Shown here: in pieces, positions 1 through 8,668 of the stretch
How the letters are laid out: each line of letters begins with the position of its first letter
How positions within the stretch are numbered: position 1 is the first letter of the stretch
Source of the DNA: CAYLMM01 sp964384825
GTDB taxonomy: Bacteria; Krumholzibacteriota; Krumholzibacteriia; LZORAL124-64-63
Length of the DNA: 17,220 nt
Direction: 5' to 3'
NCBI GenBank assembly: GCA_964384825.1
Contig: CAYLMM010000056.1
Location: forward strand, 1-17,220
Notes under the pieces: model-generated
What the model was told of the DNA's origin: nothing
The model's database searches: none
Seen by the model: only the letters and a program-made list of their open reading frames with translations
Made by a program: the position numbers and the translations under genes

Positions 1-1
1 C

Positions 2-3000
2 GCCGTCGGGCCGGCGCAGATCGAGATCGTGGCCGCCACCGAATCCGCCACGACCTTGCGTTGCGTCTTCCCGGTGCGGCGCGCGCCCGCCGGAGGCTGG
101 GACCAGGCCGATCCGCAAGCCGTCGACTGGGGCGTGCCCGTAGAGGGCGTGCTCGGGGTCGGCGATGTCCGCGAAGTCTTGCCGTTCACGGCGACCGCGA
201 CCCTGGCGGTTCCGTCGCGCGTCAGGCCCGTGGCCAGGGTGGCCGGCTGGCGTTGGCTCAAGGAGCCGGCGACGCCGGTGTCCGGCGCGGACGTGGTTTC
301 GGTCTCGGAGCCGGCGATGTTCCGCGGCGTCCCTCTGGTCACCGTCTCGATCAGCCCGGCTGTGGGCGGAGCCGGCGTGCTGGGGGAGATCGTCGTCGAG
401 ATCATCCATCTTCCTGACGCCGAGCACGCGCTACGGCTGGATCGCAATCCCGCCGCCGCGGCCAGGCCGCAGGCCAGCGCCTTCGCCGTCGCCGGCGTGC
501 TGAACCGCGCGCTCTGCGACCGTCTGGCGGGGCCCGAGGCCTTCGCCGCGAAATCCGAAGCGGCTTCGAGTCATCCCTTCGCGGCCACGGACAACTGGAT
601 GAGAATCGAGGTCGTCGAGACCGGCGTCCACGAGCTCACCGGTTACGATATGGCGCTCGACGGGCTGGATCTCGGTTCGATCGATCCCGCCTCGCTGCGT
701 CTCTACCGCGCCGCCAACACGCCCCTGTCCGCCGATCCCGAGGCTGCCGGAAGCTGGTCCGATATCTGGGTCGGCTGGTCCGAGGTCGCGCTGCAGCTGA
801 TCGACACCGACGGCGTCTGGGACAGCGCCGACGCCCTGCGTTTCTACGGCGTGGGGCCCGACTGCTGGGCCGAACGCCGCGAGGACGGCGCCGACGCCGC
901 CATCTGGGTCGAACATCCCTACTCCGACCGGAACGTCTATTGGCTCACCTGGCGCGCGCCCGGCGACGGTTCGGCCGGTTCGCCCCTGCGGGTTGATTCC
1001 GATCCCGCCGCCCCGCACGGCGTCGAGGCCACGGTCGAGCATCGCGCGCGGGCGCATTTCGAGGAATCCCTGGCCGAGGCCTTCGGCCGGGTCGCGGACA
1101 ACTGGGCCTGGGACATCACCGTCCTGGGCACCCGGTCCTATCCCTTCGCCGTGGATCATCCGGTCGCCGGGACGGATGCCGAAGTCCGGGTCGAGGTCCG
1201 TTCGACGGTCACCCATGCGCACGAATCCACGCTCCCCCAGACCCTCGGCGGCTGGATCAACGGGGCCTCGGACGCCGGACAGACCGGACAGCGCTCCTGG
1301 ATCCTGGCCGACGAAACGGCGAGCGACGGGCCCTTCCTGCTGGAATTCACGACCGGCGGCCTGATCGACGGCGAGAACGACCTGTACCTGCAGCGCACGA
1401 GCCCGAGTTCCTCGCCCTACATCCTGCTGGACAGCTTCGATGTCGAGTACCGGCGCGACCTGCTGCGCGACGGCGGCCAACTCGAGGTCGTGCACTGGGG
1501 CGACGAGGTGTCGGCTCCGGGCGAGGCGGTCGATCTGCGGATCGGCACCGTCCAGGCCGGCGCCCTGGTTTGCTGGGACGTGACCGATCCCCGGCGGCCC
1601 CGGGTGCTGACCGGGTCTTCTGCCGGCGGCGAGCTGACCGTCGGTGTGCTGCGCGATCCGGAAACCGACCTGCATCTGGTCGTCTTCCAGGCCGCGGATC
1701 TGCTGCGGCCCGCGGCGGCGGAACTCTACGCGCCCGAGGATCTGCGCGGCCTCGACGCCGCCGGCGTCGACTACGTGGTCCTCTACGCCGCGCCCTTGCG
1801 CGATTCCGCGCTCCAGCTCGCGGCGCTGCGGTCGGCGGTGTTGCCGGGCGTGGCGTCGCCGCGTTCGCTGGCGGTCGACGTGGCCGATATCTACGATTCC
1901 TTCGGCGGGGGAGTGCCCGATCCCTACGCGCTTCGGAATTTCCTGAAGTGGCTCTACATCCACAGCGACGACGGTGCCGGCGGGCATCTGCGCTTCGTGT
2001 GCCTCTACGGCGACGCCTCGCGCGACTACCGCGGGCGGCTGAATCTGCAGACCGACCTGGTCCCGACGGCGGTGCGCACCAAGTTCCCCGGCCTGCTGAA
2101 CACCTACTCCAACGAGCCCTACGCCACCGACGACGCGCTGGTCTCGTTCGATTCCGCCCCGTATGCGGGCGGGCTGGATACCCCGGACGTCTCGATCGGC
2201 CGGCTCACCGTGCGGACGGCCGCCGAGGCGGCCCAGCGCTTCGATCGGATCATGGATTACGTGCTGTTGCCCGAGGAGGGCCCCTGGCGCAACCGGGTCG
2301 CCCTCTGCGCGGACGATCTCCAGACTCCGAAACCGAAATACGGCGAGACCTTCCACATCGTGCAGGCGGAGTTCCTCAGCGACAACCGGATTCCCGATAC
2401 GATCGACCAGCACAAGATCTACCTGACCGAGTATCCGCGCGACGGGAGCGTCAAGCCGGGTGCCCGGCGCGAGTTGACCGACGTCCTCGATCAGGGCTGC
2501 TCGATCTTCTACTACGTCGGCCACGGCTCGGACAACGTGCTGGCCGACGAGCAGCTGTTCCTGACCGACGACCTCTACGCTATGACCAACGGCGATCGGG
2601 CCTGCGTGTTCATGGCCTTCAGCTGCGACGTGGGCATCTACGACAGCTCCGTTCGCCAGAGCATGGGCGAGCTCTTCGTCGGCCAGGCCCAGGGCGGGGC
2701 CATCGCCGCGATCACGGCCTCGCAGGTCAGTTGGTCCTATCCCAACAACACCTTCTCGAGCGCGTTTTTCGGCGCCCTGTTTCCGGATCGTCTGGCGACC
2801 GACGACATCAGCCTGGGCGAAGCCCTGCTGGCGGCCAAGCAGACCGGCGGCGACACGCTTTATCGCGAGAACTGCCAGCGTTACATGCTGCTGAGCGATC
2901 CGGCGCTGAAGCTGCCGGTGCCCGCCTCGACGCTGGCGCTGGCCGAAAGCTCCTGCGACAGCCTGCGGGGGGGGTTGAAGGAGAACGTCGTTTCGGCGGT

Positions 3001-3943
3001 CGGCGACGCCGGCGTCGCGCCTGGACCCGCAGTCGCCTACGACCTCGACGTTCAGGAATCGCGCCGCTACATCCTGCACACCGGAGTCCAGGGCGATACG
3101 GTGAGCTACTGGATGCCGGGCGCGACCACCTTCCACGGCCGCGGAGCGGTTTCCGGCGACACCCTGCGCATCCCGTTCAAGATGCCGGTCCAGCTTCGTT
3201 ACGGCCCAGGCGGGCGCGTGCGGCTGATCGTCGACGCGCCGGATGGCTCCCATGCGGTCAGCAGGCGGCTGCCGGTGGTCCGCGCCCAGATCGAGACCGG
3301 CGACGACCTGGTCGGACCGCGGATCGATCTGGCCTTCGCCGACGGGCGGAGCCGGGTCAAGCCGGGCACCGAGTTCGTCGCCTCGATCAGCGACACCAGC
3401 GGCGTCAGCATTCTCGGCTCAAATCCGAGCAACAGCATCCTGGTGGAATTCGACGAATCGGGTTTCACGACCGACGTCTCGGACCTCTTCGAATTCGACG
3501 CCGGCAGCTACAGCGCCGGCCGGCTCGCCTTCCCCTTGCCCGGCGACCTGGAGATGGGGCCGCATACGGCCGCCCTCTACGCCAGCGACGTCCTGGGCAA
3601 CGTCGGTAGCGATACGCTTTCGTTCCGGATGGTGGCGGCAACCGTCGCGGCCATCGAGGACATCACCGTCTTCCCCAATCCCACCGTCGACGGCGCGCGC
3701 CTGCTCTTCGAACTCAGCGATCCGATGGACGTGCAGTGGTCGCTGTACACGGTTTCCGGCCGGCTGGTGCGGCGGATCGAGGAGAGCTTCGCCACGGCCG
3801 GACCGCAGATCATCCATTGGGACGGCCGCGACCGCGCCGGCGACCGGCCGGGCAACGGCGTCTATCTCTACGTCCTGAAGGGGCGCGGCGCCGCAGACGA
3901 GCACGAGATCACCGAGACCGGGCAGCTGGTCATCATGCGATAA
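2..3943 (+). CDS. porU: C25-family cysteine peptidase, probable type IX secretion sortase PorU (5' end outside window)
   Basis: Likely the outer-membrane-anchored sortase that removes the C-terminal signal of T9SS cargo and attaches the cargo to the cell surface. The frame is open back to base 2 with no signal peptide in view, so the true start lies upstream; 1313 residues are visible. The N-terminal part has PorU-like segments: a strand-rich 'tryptophan-x-x-isoleucine ... glycine-valine' motif near 596-650 and an LRFYGVGPD motif near 836-866. The C25 domain runs from about 1760 to 2930: VADIYDSFGGGVPDP near 1880-1924, GDAS near 2010, catalytic His in GHG (codon 2522-2524), nucleophile Cys in FSCD (codon 2624-2626, 34 residues later, close to gingipain spacing), and LLSDPALKL near 2890-2915. 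A FlgD-like C-terminal domain starts near 3653 with PNP (3674-3682) and WDGRD (from 3818). PorV follows directly, as in Bacteroidota porU-porV. It could instead be a gingipain-type secreted protease. Confidence 0.78.
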   Translation, partial: AVGPAQIEIVAATESATTLRCVFPVRRAPAGGWDQADPQAVDWGVPVEGVLGVGDVREVLPFTATATLAVPSRVRPVARVAGWRWLKEPATPVSGADVVSVSEPAMFRGVPLVTVSISPAVGGAGVLGEIVVEIIHLPDAEHALRLDRNPAAAARPQASAFAVAGVLNRALCDRLAGPEAFAAKSEAASSHPFAATDNWMRIEVVETGVHELTGYDMALDGLDLGSIDPASLRLYRAANTPLSADPEAAGSWSDIWVGWSEVALQLIDTDGVWDSADALRFYGVGPDCWAERREDGADAAIWVEHPYSDRNVYWLTWRAPGDGSAGSPLRVDSDPAAPHGVEATVEHRARAHFEESLAEAFGRVADNWAWDITVLGTRSYPFAVDHPVAGTDAEVRVEVRSTVTHAHESTLPQTLGGWINGASDAGQTGQRSWILADETASDGPFLLEFTTGGLIDGENDLYLQRTSPSSSPYILLDSFDVEYRRDLLRDGGQLEVVHWGDEVSAPGEAVDLRIGTVQAGALVCWDVTDPRRPRVLTGSSAGGELTVGVLRDPETDLHLVVFQAADLLRPAAAELYAPEDLRGLDAAGVDYVVLYAAPLRDSALQLAALRSAVLPGVASPRSLAVDVADIYDSFGGGVPDPYALRNFLKWLYIHSDDGAGGHLRFVCLYGDASRDYRGRLNLQTDLVPTAVRTKFPGLLNTYSNEPYATDDALVSFDSAPYAGGLDTPDVSIGRLTVRTAAEAAQRFDRIMDYVLLPEEGPWRNRVALCADDLQTPKPKYGETFHIVQAEFLSDNRIPDTIDQHKIYLTEYPRDGSVKPGARRELTDVLDQGCSIFYYVGHGSDNVLADEQLFLTDDLYAMTNGDRACVFMAFSCDVGIYDSSVRQSMGELFVGQAQGGAIAAITASQVSWSYPNNTFSSAFFGALFPDRLATDDISLGEALLAAKQTGGDTLYRENCQRYMLLSDPALKLPVPASTLALAESSCDSLRGGLKENVVSAVGDAGVAPGPAVAYDLDVQESRRYILHTGVQGDTVSYWMPGATTFHGRGAVSGDTLRIPFKMPVQLRYGPGGRVRLIVDAPDGSHAVSRRLPVVRAQIETGDDLVGPRIDLAFADGRSRVKPGTEFVASISDTSGVSILGSNPSNSILVEFDESGFTTDVSDLFEFDAGSYSAGRLAFPLPGDLEMGPHTAALYASDVLGNVGSDTLSFRMVAATVAAIEDITVFPNPTVDGARLLFELSDPMDVQWSLYTVSGRLVRRIEESFATAGPQIIHWDGRDRAGDRPGNGVYLYVLKGRGAADEHEITETGQLVIMR

Positions 3944-3947
3944 GGAT

Positions 3948-3967
3948 CGACCGCCGCCGGGCGGTCG
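3948..3967 (+). promoter_or_regulatory. Perfect 8-bp stem-loop between porU and porV
   Basis: Five bases after the porU stop codon, CGACCGCC (3948-3955) is an exact inverted repeat of GGCGGTCG (3960-3967) around a GCCG loop. No T-run follows, so it is not a textbook intrinsic terminator. It may protect or process the 3' end of the porU message, or reduce read-through into porV. The rest of the 86-base gap shows no convincing promoter. Confidence 0.35.
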
Positions 3968-4029
3968 CAGGAGTTGGCAATAGAAGAGGGGACGCAGGAC
4001 GTTCCCGTCATGTTCACCGGAGGTAACCG

Positions 4030-5067
4030 ATGTTCAGGAAAACGACACCGATCATGCTGATCACCCTGGTCCTGGCGGTCGCGGCGGCCGTGCCCGTCCT
4101 GGCCCAGTCCGGGGCCGGCGCCATCGCGCTGGAGTTCCCGATCGGCGCGCGCTACAACGCCATGGGCGAGGCCGGCACCGCCCTGTCCCAGGATGCCACG
4201 AGCATCTGGTGGAACCCCGGCGGACTGGCCTTCGCCACCGACGCGGAGCCCCATTCCGTATCGCTGATGCACTCGAAGCTGGTGCCCGACCTGGCCGACG
4301 ACATCGCCCTGTACTGGGGCAGCTACGCCGGCAAGCTGGGCAACGCCGGCAACATGGGCTTCGGGCTGACCTATCTGGACATGGGCGAGCAGATCGCCAC
4401 CGACGAGTCCGGTCTCGAGACCGGCACCTTCGATTCCTACATGTTCGCGCTGCACGCCGCCTACGGGACGAAGGTCACCCGCAACGTCGGCGTCGGCATC
4501 GGCCTGAAGTACTATCGCGACAAGCTGGCCGAGGACGACGTCCTGCAGGACGGCACCGGCGGTTCCGGCAGCACCTTCGCGGTCGACGCGGGCATCCTGT
4601 GGAAGGTCCCGACGATGCGCATGAACATCGGCTTCGCGGTCTCGAATCTCGGACCGAGCATCAAGCACGTCGACGACCAGCAGAAGGACCCCCTGCCGCG
4701 CAAGGCCACCCTGGGCGTCGCCTACGGCGTCTACAGCAGCCCCTCGTCCAGCCTGATCTTCATCGCCGACTACCTGGTGCCGCTGATCAACTGGGACGAC
4801 GGCGAGGAGATCAAGGACGACCCGGGCTTCGGTCCGGAGTTCGACGACACCGAGTGGGGCGTCGGCGCGGAGTGGAGCTACGTCCGTTCGCTCTTCGTGC
4901 GCTTCGGCTACAAGAAGGGCACCGGCGAGGTCGAGGATTACACCTGGGGCCTGGGCGTCGATCTGAACCGCTGGCTGCAGAAGAACCTGACCTTCGACTA
5001 CGCCTCGGTGCCGCAGTCGAAGGATCTCGACCGTGTCGATCGTTTCTCCATCGGTTTCCAATTCTGA
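4030..5067 (+). CDS. porV: PorV/PorQ-family outer-membrane barrel protein (T9SS shuttle)
   Basis: PorV is an outer-membrane FadL-like beta barrel of the T9SS. It collects substrates from the SprA translocon and delivers them to PorU. The 345-residue protein starts at ATG with GGAGG (4019-4023) six bases upstream. It has a signal peptide with a hydrophobic stretch at about residues 8-22 and a likely cut after VLA (residue 25). The family signature follows: a glycine/alanine-rich start, ARYNAMGEAGTALSQDATS at residues 40-58, then WWNPGGLAF at 60-68. Alternating aromatic/polar strands fill the rest, and the last residue is Phe, as usual for outer-membrane barrels. Its position just behind the sortase gene matches the Bacteroidota porU-porV pair. 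PorV and PorQ are hard to separate by motif, and the neighbour supports PorV. Confidence 0.82.
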   Translation: MFRKTTPIMLITLVLAVAAAVPVLAQSGAGAIALEFPIGARYNAMGEAGTALSQDATSIWWNPGGLAFATDAEPHSVSLMHSKLVPDLADDIALYWGSYAGKLGNAGNMGFGLTYLDMGEQIATDESGLETGTFDSYMFALHAAYGTKVTRNVGVGIGLKYYRDKLAEDDVLQDGTGGSGSTFAVDAGILWKVPTMRMNIGFAVSNLGPSIKHVDDQQKDPLPRKATLGVAYGVYSSPSSSLIFIADYLVPLINWDDGEEIKDDPGFGPEFDDTEWGVGAEWSYVRSLFVRFGYKKGTGEVEDYTWGLGVDLNRWLQKNLTFDYASVPQSKDLDRVDRFSIGFQF

Positions 5068-5104
5068 TCGGCCGCCGGGGGCGCCCGACGGCGCCCCCCC
5101 GGTC
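5066..5104 (+). terminator. Strong two-part hairpin after porV, terminator or attenuator-like
   Basis: The hairpin starts in the porV stop codon. The inner stem is a perfect 9 bp, GGGGGCGCC (5077-5085) with GGCGCCCCC (5090-5098) around a CGAC loop. The outer stem is GATCGG (5066-5071) with CCGGTC (5099-5104), including one G-U pair, with five unpaired bases on the 5' side. Only GTTTG follows, so the T-run is minimal. It ends seven bases before the ribosome binding site of the metalloprotease gene. It could separate porV expression from that of the downstream cargo gene or stabilise the upstream message. Confidence 0.5.
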
Positions 5105-5110
5105 GTTTGC

Positions 5111-5117
5111 GAGGTGG
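5111..5117 (+). promoter_or_regulatory. Ribosome binding site fixing a GTG start for the M6 protease
   Basis: GAGGTGG lies just upstream of GTG 5121, with six bases between GAGG and the start codon. The frame is open far upstream through porV, but only this GTG gives a normal signal peptide, so this site decides the start. Confidence 0.6.
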
Positions 5118-5120
5118 CTC

Positions 5121-8100
5121 GTGCGTTTGCTGCGATTCGAAAGATTACGGTGGGGAAGTATCGCCGGCCTCGGCGGCCTGCTGCTGTCCGCGTTGCTTCT
5201 GACCACCGCGCCGGCCGTCGCCGGCGCGCCGGCCGCCACCGGTCGCGTGCCGGTCTACAAGTCCGATCCGTCGGTTGTCGACGCCCTGCCCGGCGGGCCG
5301 CGGATGATCGAGCGCGAGAATCAGCGCCTGGAGGCCGCGCGGCAGAGGCAGAAGCTCGAACACCGTCTCCTCGGCCCGCATCATGCGTCGCGCAAGAGCC
5401 TGGCCCGGCTGGTCGAGCGCGGCCTCGGACCGGCCCGTCAGGCGCCCCGTTCCGGTTTCGCGCCCGCGGCCGACGCCGGTGTCGACACCTTGAAGGTCCT
5501 GCTGGTGCGGATCGGTTTCGAGACCGATCTCAGCGGCGACCTGACCAGCGTCACGACCGACGGCGATTTCCAGCTCGCGCCCGATCCCTCGGTGCGGATC
5601 GATCCGCCGCCGCACGACCGGGCCTTCTTCGAGTCCCACCTGTACGGCATGAGCGAGTACTACCGCCTCCAGTCCGGCGGTCGCCTGGTGATCCAGGCCA
5701 AGGTGCTGCCCGAGGGCGACCGGGATTGCTACAAGCTGCGCGACCTGTCCGATTACGCGCCCGGCGCCGAGGGATTCTGGAGCCTGGAAGGGCTCGAAAG
5801 CCTCGTGGTGGACATGATCGAACTGGCGGACGGCGGGACGCAGGCCGACGGTTCGGTCAACCTCGCCGATTTCGACGACGACGATCCCCTCGCGCGCGTG
5901 ATCTTCGTCCACTCGGGCAGCGACTGGCAGAGCGACGTCCTGGGCGATTCGCCCAACGACATCCCCTCGTTCAACGTGATGCTCGGCGAGCCGGTGGCCC
6001 TGACCTCGCTGGATTCGGAAACCGGCCTGCCCGGCCTGTTCTCCGAGTGCTCGGTCATTCCCGAGACGACCACCCAGGACGGCTACTACGGCAGCATCGC
6101 CGCGGTCATGTACCATGAATTCGGCCACGCCCTGGGCCTGCCCGATCTCTACGACACCGAGACCGGTCTGACCGGCGTCGGCGTCTGGGACCTGATGGAT
6201 TCCGGCACCAACGTGGCCGGCGTGGTGGGCCTGCCTTCGCTCGATGATCCCGAAGAGATCGATACCTTCTACGTGACCGGCGTCCTGCCGCCGTCGCTGA
6301 GCGTCTGGAGCAAGTGGTTCCTGGGCTGGGTCGATCCCGCTTGCGTGCCCGGGGAAGACCGCGCCTTCTCGCTGCCGGCGATCCAGGTGCCGCGCTCGGA
6401 TTATTTCCGCTACGTCGGAGCGTCCGCGAGCGGCCTGCCCTACAATTTCGACGTCTCCGATCCGCAGGCCGTCATCGGCGGAGCGTCGCCGGGCGAGTTC
6501 TTCCTGATGGAGAATCGCTGGGTGCCCTACGGGCCGGCCGATTTCCCCGACGCGACGGGCATCGGTTTCGTCCGCGACGAAGAGACGGGCGTACTGCTCT
6601 ATCTGGCCGGAGACGGCGACCGCAATACCGGGATGTACGATTACTTCCTGCCGCCGGGCGGGATGCTGGTCTGGCACGCCGACCAGCCGGTCATCGAGGC
6701 GCATCTCTACGACAACACGGTCAACGCCGGGCGCGACGGGCTGCGGCTGGTCGAGGCCGACGGCATCCGCGACGTGGGTCTCTACGCCTCGTTCGTCGAG
6801 GGGTTCTACGGTTCGGAAACTGACGTCTTCCACGCCGGGAACGCTTCGTTCCTGGGCCAGGAGGGGACGCCCAACTCCCGGGCCTGGGACCGGTCCTGGA
6901 CCGGTCTGGAGCTCGACGACATCTCCGAGAACCTGCCGACGATGAATTTCACGGCGCGGGTTTCGCCCCTGACGGCGATCCCCGAGCTCGAGGTCCCTGC
7001 GGCCTCCGGTTCGGCCGCGCGGCGGATCAACGTCGATTCGGTCACGCCTTTCCCGCTCGGGGGCGCCAAGGCCAACGCCGCGGCCGTGATCGTCTTCGCC
7101 GAGGATCCCGCCCCGGGCGATCCCTGCCACCTGTTCGCGCTGACGCTCGACGGAGCGCCGGCGGTCGCCGCGGCCGCGGAACTGCCCGAGGGCGCCTTCG
7201 CCCGTCTCGACGCCCCGCTGGCCGGCCCGCCGATCGTGCTGGACGCCGACGGCGGATCGCGGCTGATCGTGGCCACCCGCGACGGCTCGGTGCGCGCGTT
7301 CTCCGACGCGGCGCCGTCGATGCCCGATCCGATCTGGGAGGTCTCGGTGGGCGACACCCTGCTCCAGGCTCCCAGCGTGGGTATCGACGAGCAGGGCGAA
7401 GCCCGTCTGCTGGTGCTGGCCGCGGGGCCGGCCGCGCTGTTGCTCGACGACGAGGGCGGCCTGATCGGCGACCCGCTGCCGCTCGATTCCGAAGTCTCCG
7501 CCCAGCCGCTCGCCGTCTCCCTGCCCGGATTGCAGGGCGATCGCTTCGTGGTGGCCCATCCCTACGGTTCCGAGTTGCTGGCCTGGGATGAGAGCGGGCT
7601 CTTCGCGGAGGCCGAATCCTGGAAAACCGATTCGATGCCGCCGCCGTATTCCGGCGACGTTCCCGGTCCTGACATCCGCATGGCCCTGGTGCCGGTTCCC
7701 GGCGGCGCGCGCGCGATCGCCTTCGGAGGCGCGGCGAATCTGGCCTGGGATCTGACCGACGCAGCCTCGGCGCCCGCGCCCTGGACATCGGCCCTGGACG
7801 AACCGCCGGCGGGCGAGCTGGCGGTCGCCGATCTGGACGCCGACGGCCGCGACGACGTGATCGTGGTCGCCGCCGGCGCCATCCACGCGCTCTCGGCCGA
7901 GGGCGTCGAACTCGACGGCTGGCCGGCGGTTCTCGCCGCCCGCTTTCCGCTGGACGAGACGGTCTCCTTCTGCGGCCCGGTCGTGGTCTTCGACGGCACG
8001 GGCGACGGCGTGAACGAGGTCTATGCCGTGACCGACGCCGGCCATCTGGTGGGTTTCGACGCCCGCGGCAATCTGATCGACCGCACCCCCTTCCTGTGGG

Positions 8101-8639
8101 GCGTGGCGGGGGATGCCTCGGTCACGGCGGTCGATTCCGGGCCGACCGGCGGCAAGCTGATGTGGCTGGCCGGCGAGGGCGGCTGGAGCAGCGCGCGGCC
8201 CGGCGCCCGCAGGGACAACGGCCGGCTGGTCGGCTATCTGCCGCCGTCGGCGGTCGCCGCATCGACGGTGACCAGCCAGTGGCTGGGACCCCGCGGCGGC
8301 CCGATGCGTTACGGCCCGGCCGGAACGGCCGCCGATCTCGGCCCCGCATCGCCCGCGATCGATCAGGCCGGGCGCTTCTTCGCTTATCCCAATCCGGTCA
8401 CCGAGGGAACGGCGACCTTCCGTTTCCATGCCGAATCCGACGGCGTGGCCACCGTGAGCGTCTACAATCTCGAGGGCGAGCAGGTGGATCGATTCTCCAT
8501 GTCGGTTGTCGGCGGCGTCATGAACGAATACCCGTGGAGGCTGGACGGTCTCGCCTCCGGCGTCTACCTGTGCCGTCTGCGGATCGAAGGCGACGGCGAA
8601 ACGCGGACCCGGATGCTGCGTCTGGCGGTCGAACGATAG
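5121..8639 (+). CDS. Secreted M6-family zinc metalloprotease with C-terminal sorting domain
   Basis: A secreted endopeptidase of the immune-inhibitor-A type (M6), 1172 residues. The signal peptide is basic with a hydrophobic core at residues 15-30 and a likely cut after AVA (34). A charged pro-region (about 35-115) follows, then the catalytic domain (about 120-620). The zinc motif is HEFGHALGLPD, with His332, Glu333, His336 and Asp342. The Met-turn is WDLMDSG (Met359). GGMLVWHAD near 514 and TPNSRAWDRS near 585 are usual M6 landmarks. Residues about 630-1080 look like propeller repeats, including a calcium-binding DLDADGRDD loop at 904-912 and a second FG-GAP-like loop near 960. The end is a T9SS type A-like sorting domain with PNP at 1090-1092 and SGVYL near the C-terminus. 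Next to the sortase and shuttle, it is a natural candidate substrate. The substrate in nature is unknown. Confidence 0.88.
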   Translation: MRLLRFERLRWGSIAGLGGLLLSALLLTTAPAVAGAPAATGRVPVYKSDPSVVDALPGGPRMIERENQRLEAARQRQKLEHRLLGPHHASRKSLARLVERGLGPARQAPRSGFAPAADAGVDTLKVLLVRIGFETDLSGDLTSVTTDGDFQLAPDPSVRIDPPPHDRAFFESHLYGMSEYYRLQSGGRLVIQAKVLPEGDRDCYKLRDLSDYAPGAEGFWSLEGLESLVVDMIELADGGTQADGSVNLADFDDDDPLARVIFVHSGSDWQSDVLGDSPNDIPSFNVMLGEPVALTSLDSETGLPGLFSECSVIPETTTQDGYYGSIAAVMYHEFGHALGLPDLYDTETGLTGVGVWDLMDSGTNVAGVVGLPSLDDPEEIDTFYVTGVLPPSLSVWSKWFLGWVDPACVPGEDRAFSLPAIQVPRSDYFRYVGASASGLPYNFDVSDPQAVIGGASPGEFFLMENRWVPYGPADFPDATGIGFVRDEETGVLLYLAGDGDRNTGMYDYFLPPGGMLVWHADQPVIEAHLYDNTVNAGRDGLRLVEADGIRDVGLYASFVEGFYGSETDVFHAGNASFLGQEGTPNSRAWDRSWTGLELDDISENLPTMNFTARVSPLTAIPELEVPAASGSAARRINVDSVTPFPLGGAKANAAAVIVFAEDPAPGDPCHLFALTLDGAPAVAAAAELPEGAFARLDAPLAGPPIVLDADGGSRLIVATRDGSVRAFSDAAPSMPDPIWEVSVGDTLLQAPSVGIDEQGEARLLVLAAGPAALLLDDEGGLIGDPLPLDSEVSAQPLAVSLPGLQGDRFVVAHPYGSELLAWDESGLFAEAESWKTDSMPPPYSGDVPGPDIRMALVPVPGGARAIAFGGAANLAWDLTDAASAPAPWTSALDEPPAGELAVADLDADGRDDVIVVAAGAIHALSAEGVELDGWPAVLAARFPLDETVSFCGPVVVFDGTGDGVNEVYAVTDAGHLVGFDARGNLIDRTPFLWGVAGDASVTAVDSGPTGGKLMWLAGEGGWSSARPGARRDNGRLVGYLPPSAVAASTVTSQWLGPRGGPMRYGPAGTAADLGPASPAIDQAGRFFAYPNPVTEGTATFRFHAESDGVATVSVYNLEGEQVDRFSMSVVGGVMNEYPWRLDGLASGVYLCRLRIEGDGETRTRMLRLAVER

Positions 8640-8657
8640 CGGCGGATTTTCCGTCGC
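8639..8657 (+). promoter_or_regulatory. Stem-loop just after the M6 protease gene
   Basis: GCGGCGGA (8639-8646) pairs with TCCGTCGC (8650-8657) around a TTT loop, giving 8 bp including one G-U pair. The 5' arm begins at the last base of the stop codon. The hairpin ends just before the GGAGG of the next gene (8659-8663). There is no trailing T-run, so it is more likely an RNA stability or coupling element than a full terminator. Confidence 0.3.
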
Positions 8658-8668
8658 CGGAGGTCATC

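Noticed and set aside
29..31. GTG as the true start of the first gene
   Set aside because: The frame stays open to base 2, there is no binding site in front, and a secreted C25 protein should have a signal peptide, which is absent from this point. The gene is cut by the window edge.
2967..2974. Run of eight G in porU (and seven G at 16691-16697 in the Omp85 gene) as phase-variation switches
   Set aside because: By a rough estimate, a handful of runs of seven or more G are expected by chance in 17 kb at this base composition. Both frames are intact, and nothing else points to slippage control.
3974..4002. Promoter before porV from TTGGCA
   Set aside because: No -10-like box lies at 16-18 bases downstream.
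4209..5120. M6 protease frame extending upstream through porV
   Set aside because: The extension reads porV out of frame and gives arginine-rich nonsense. GTG 5121, with its binding site and signal peptide, is the sensible start.
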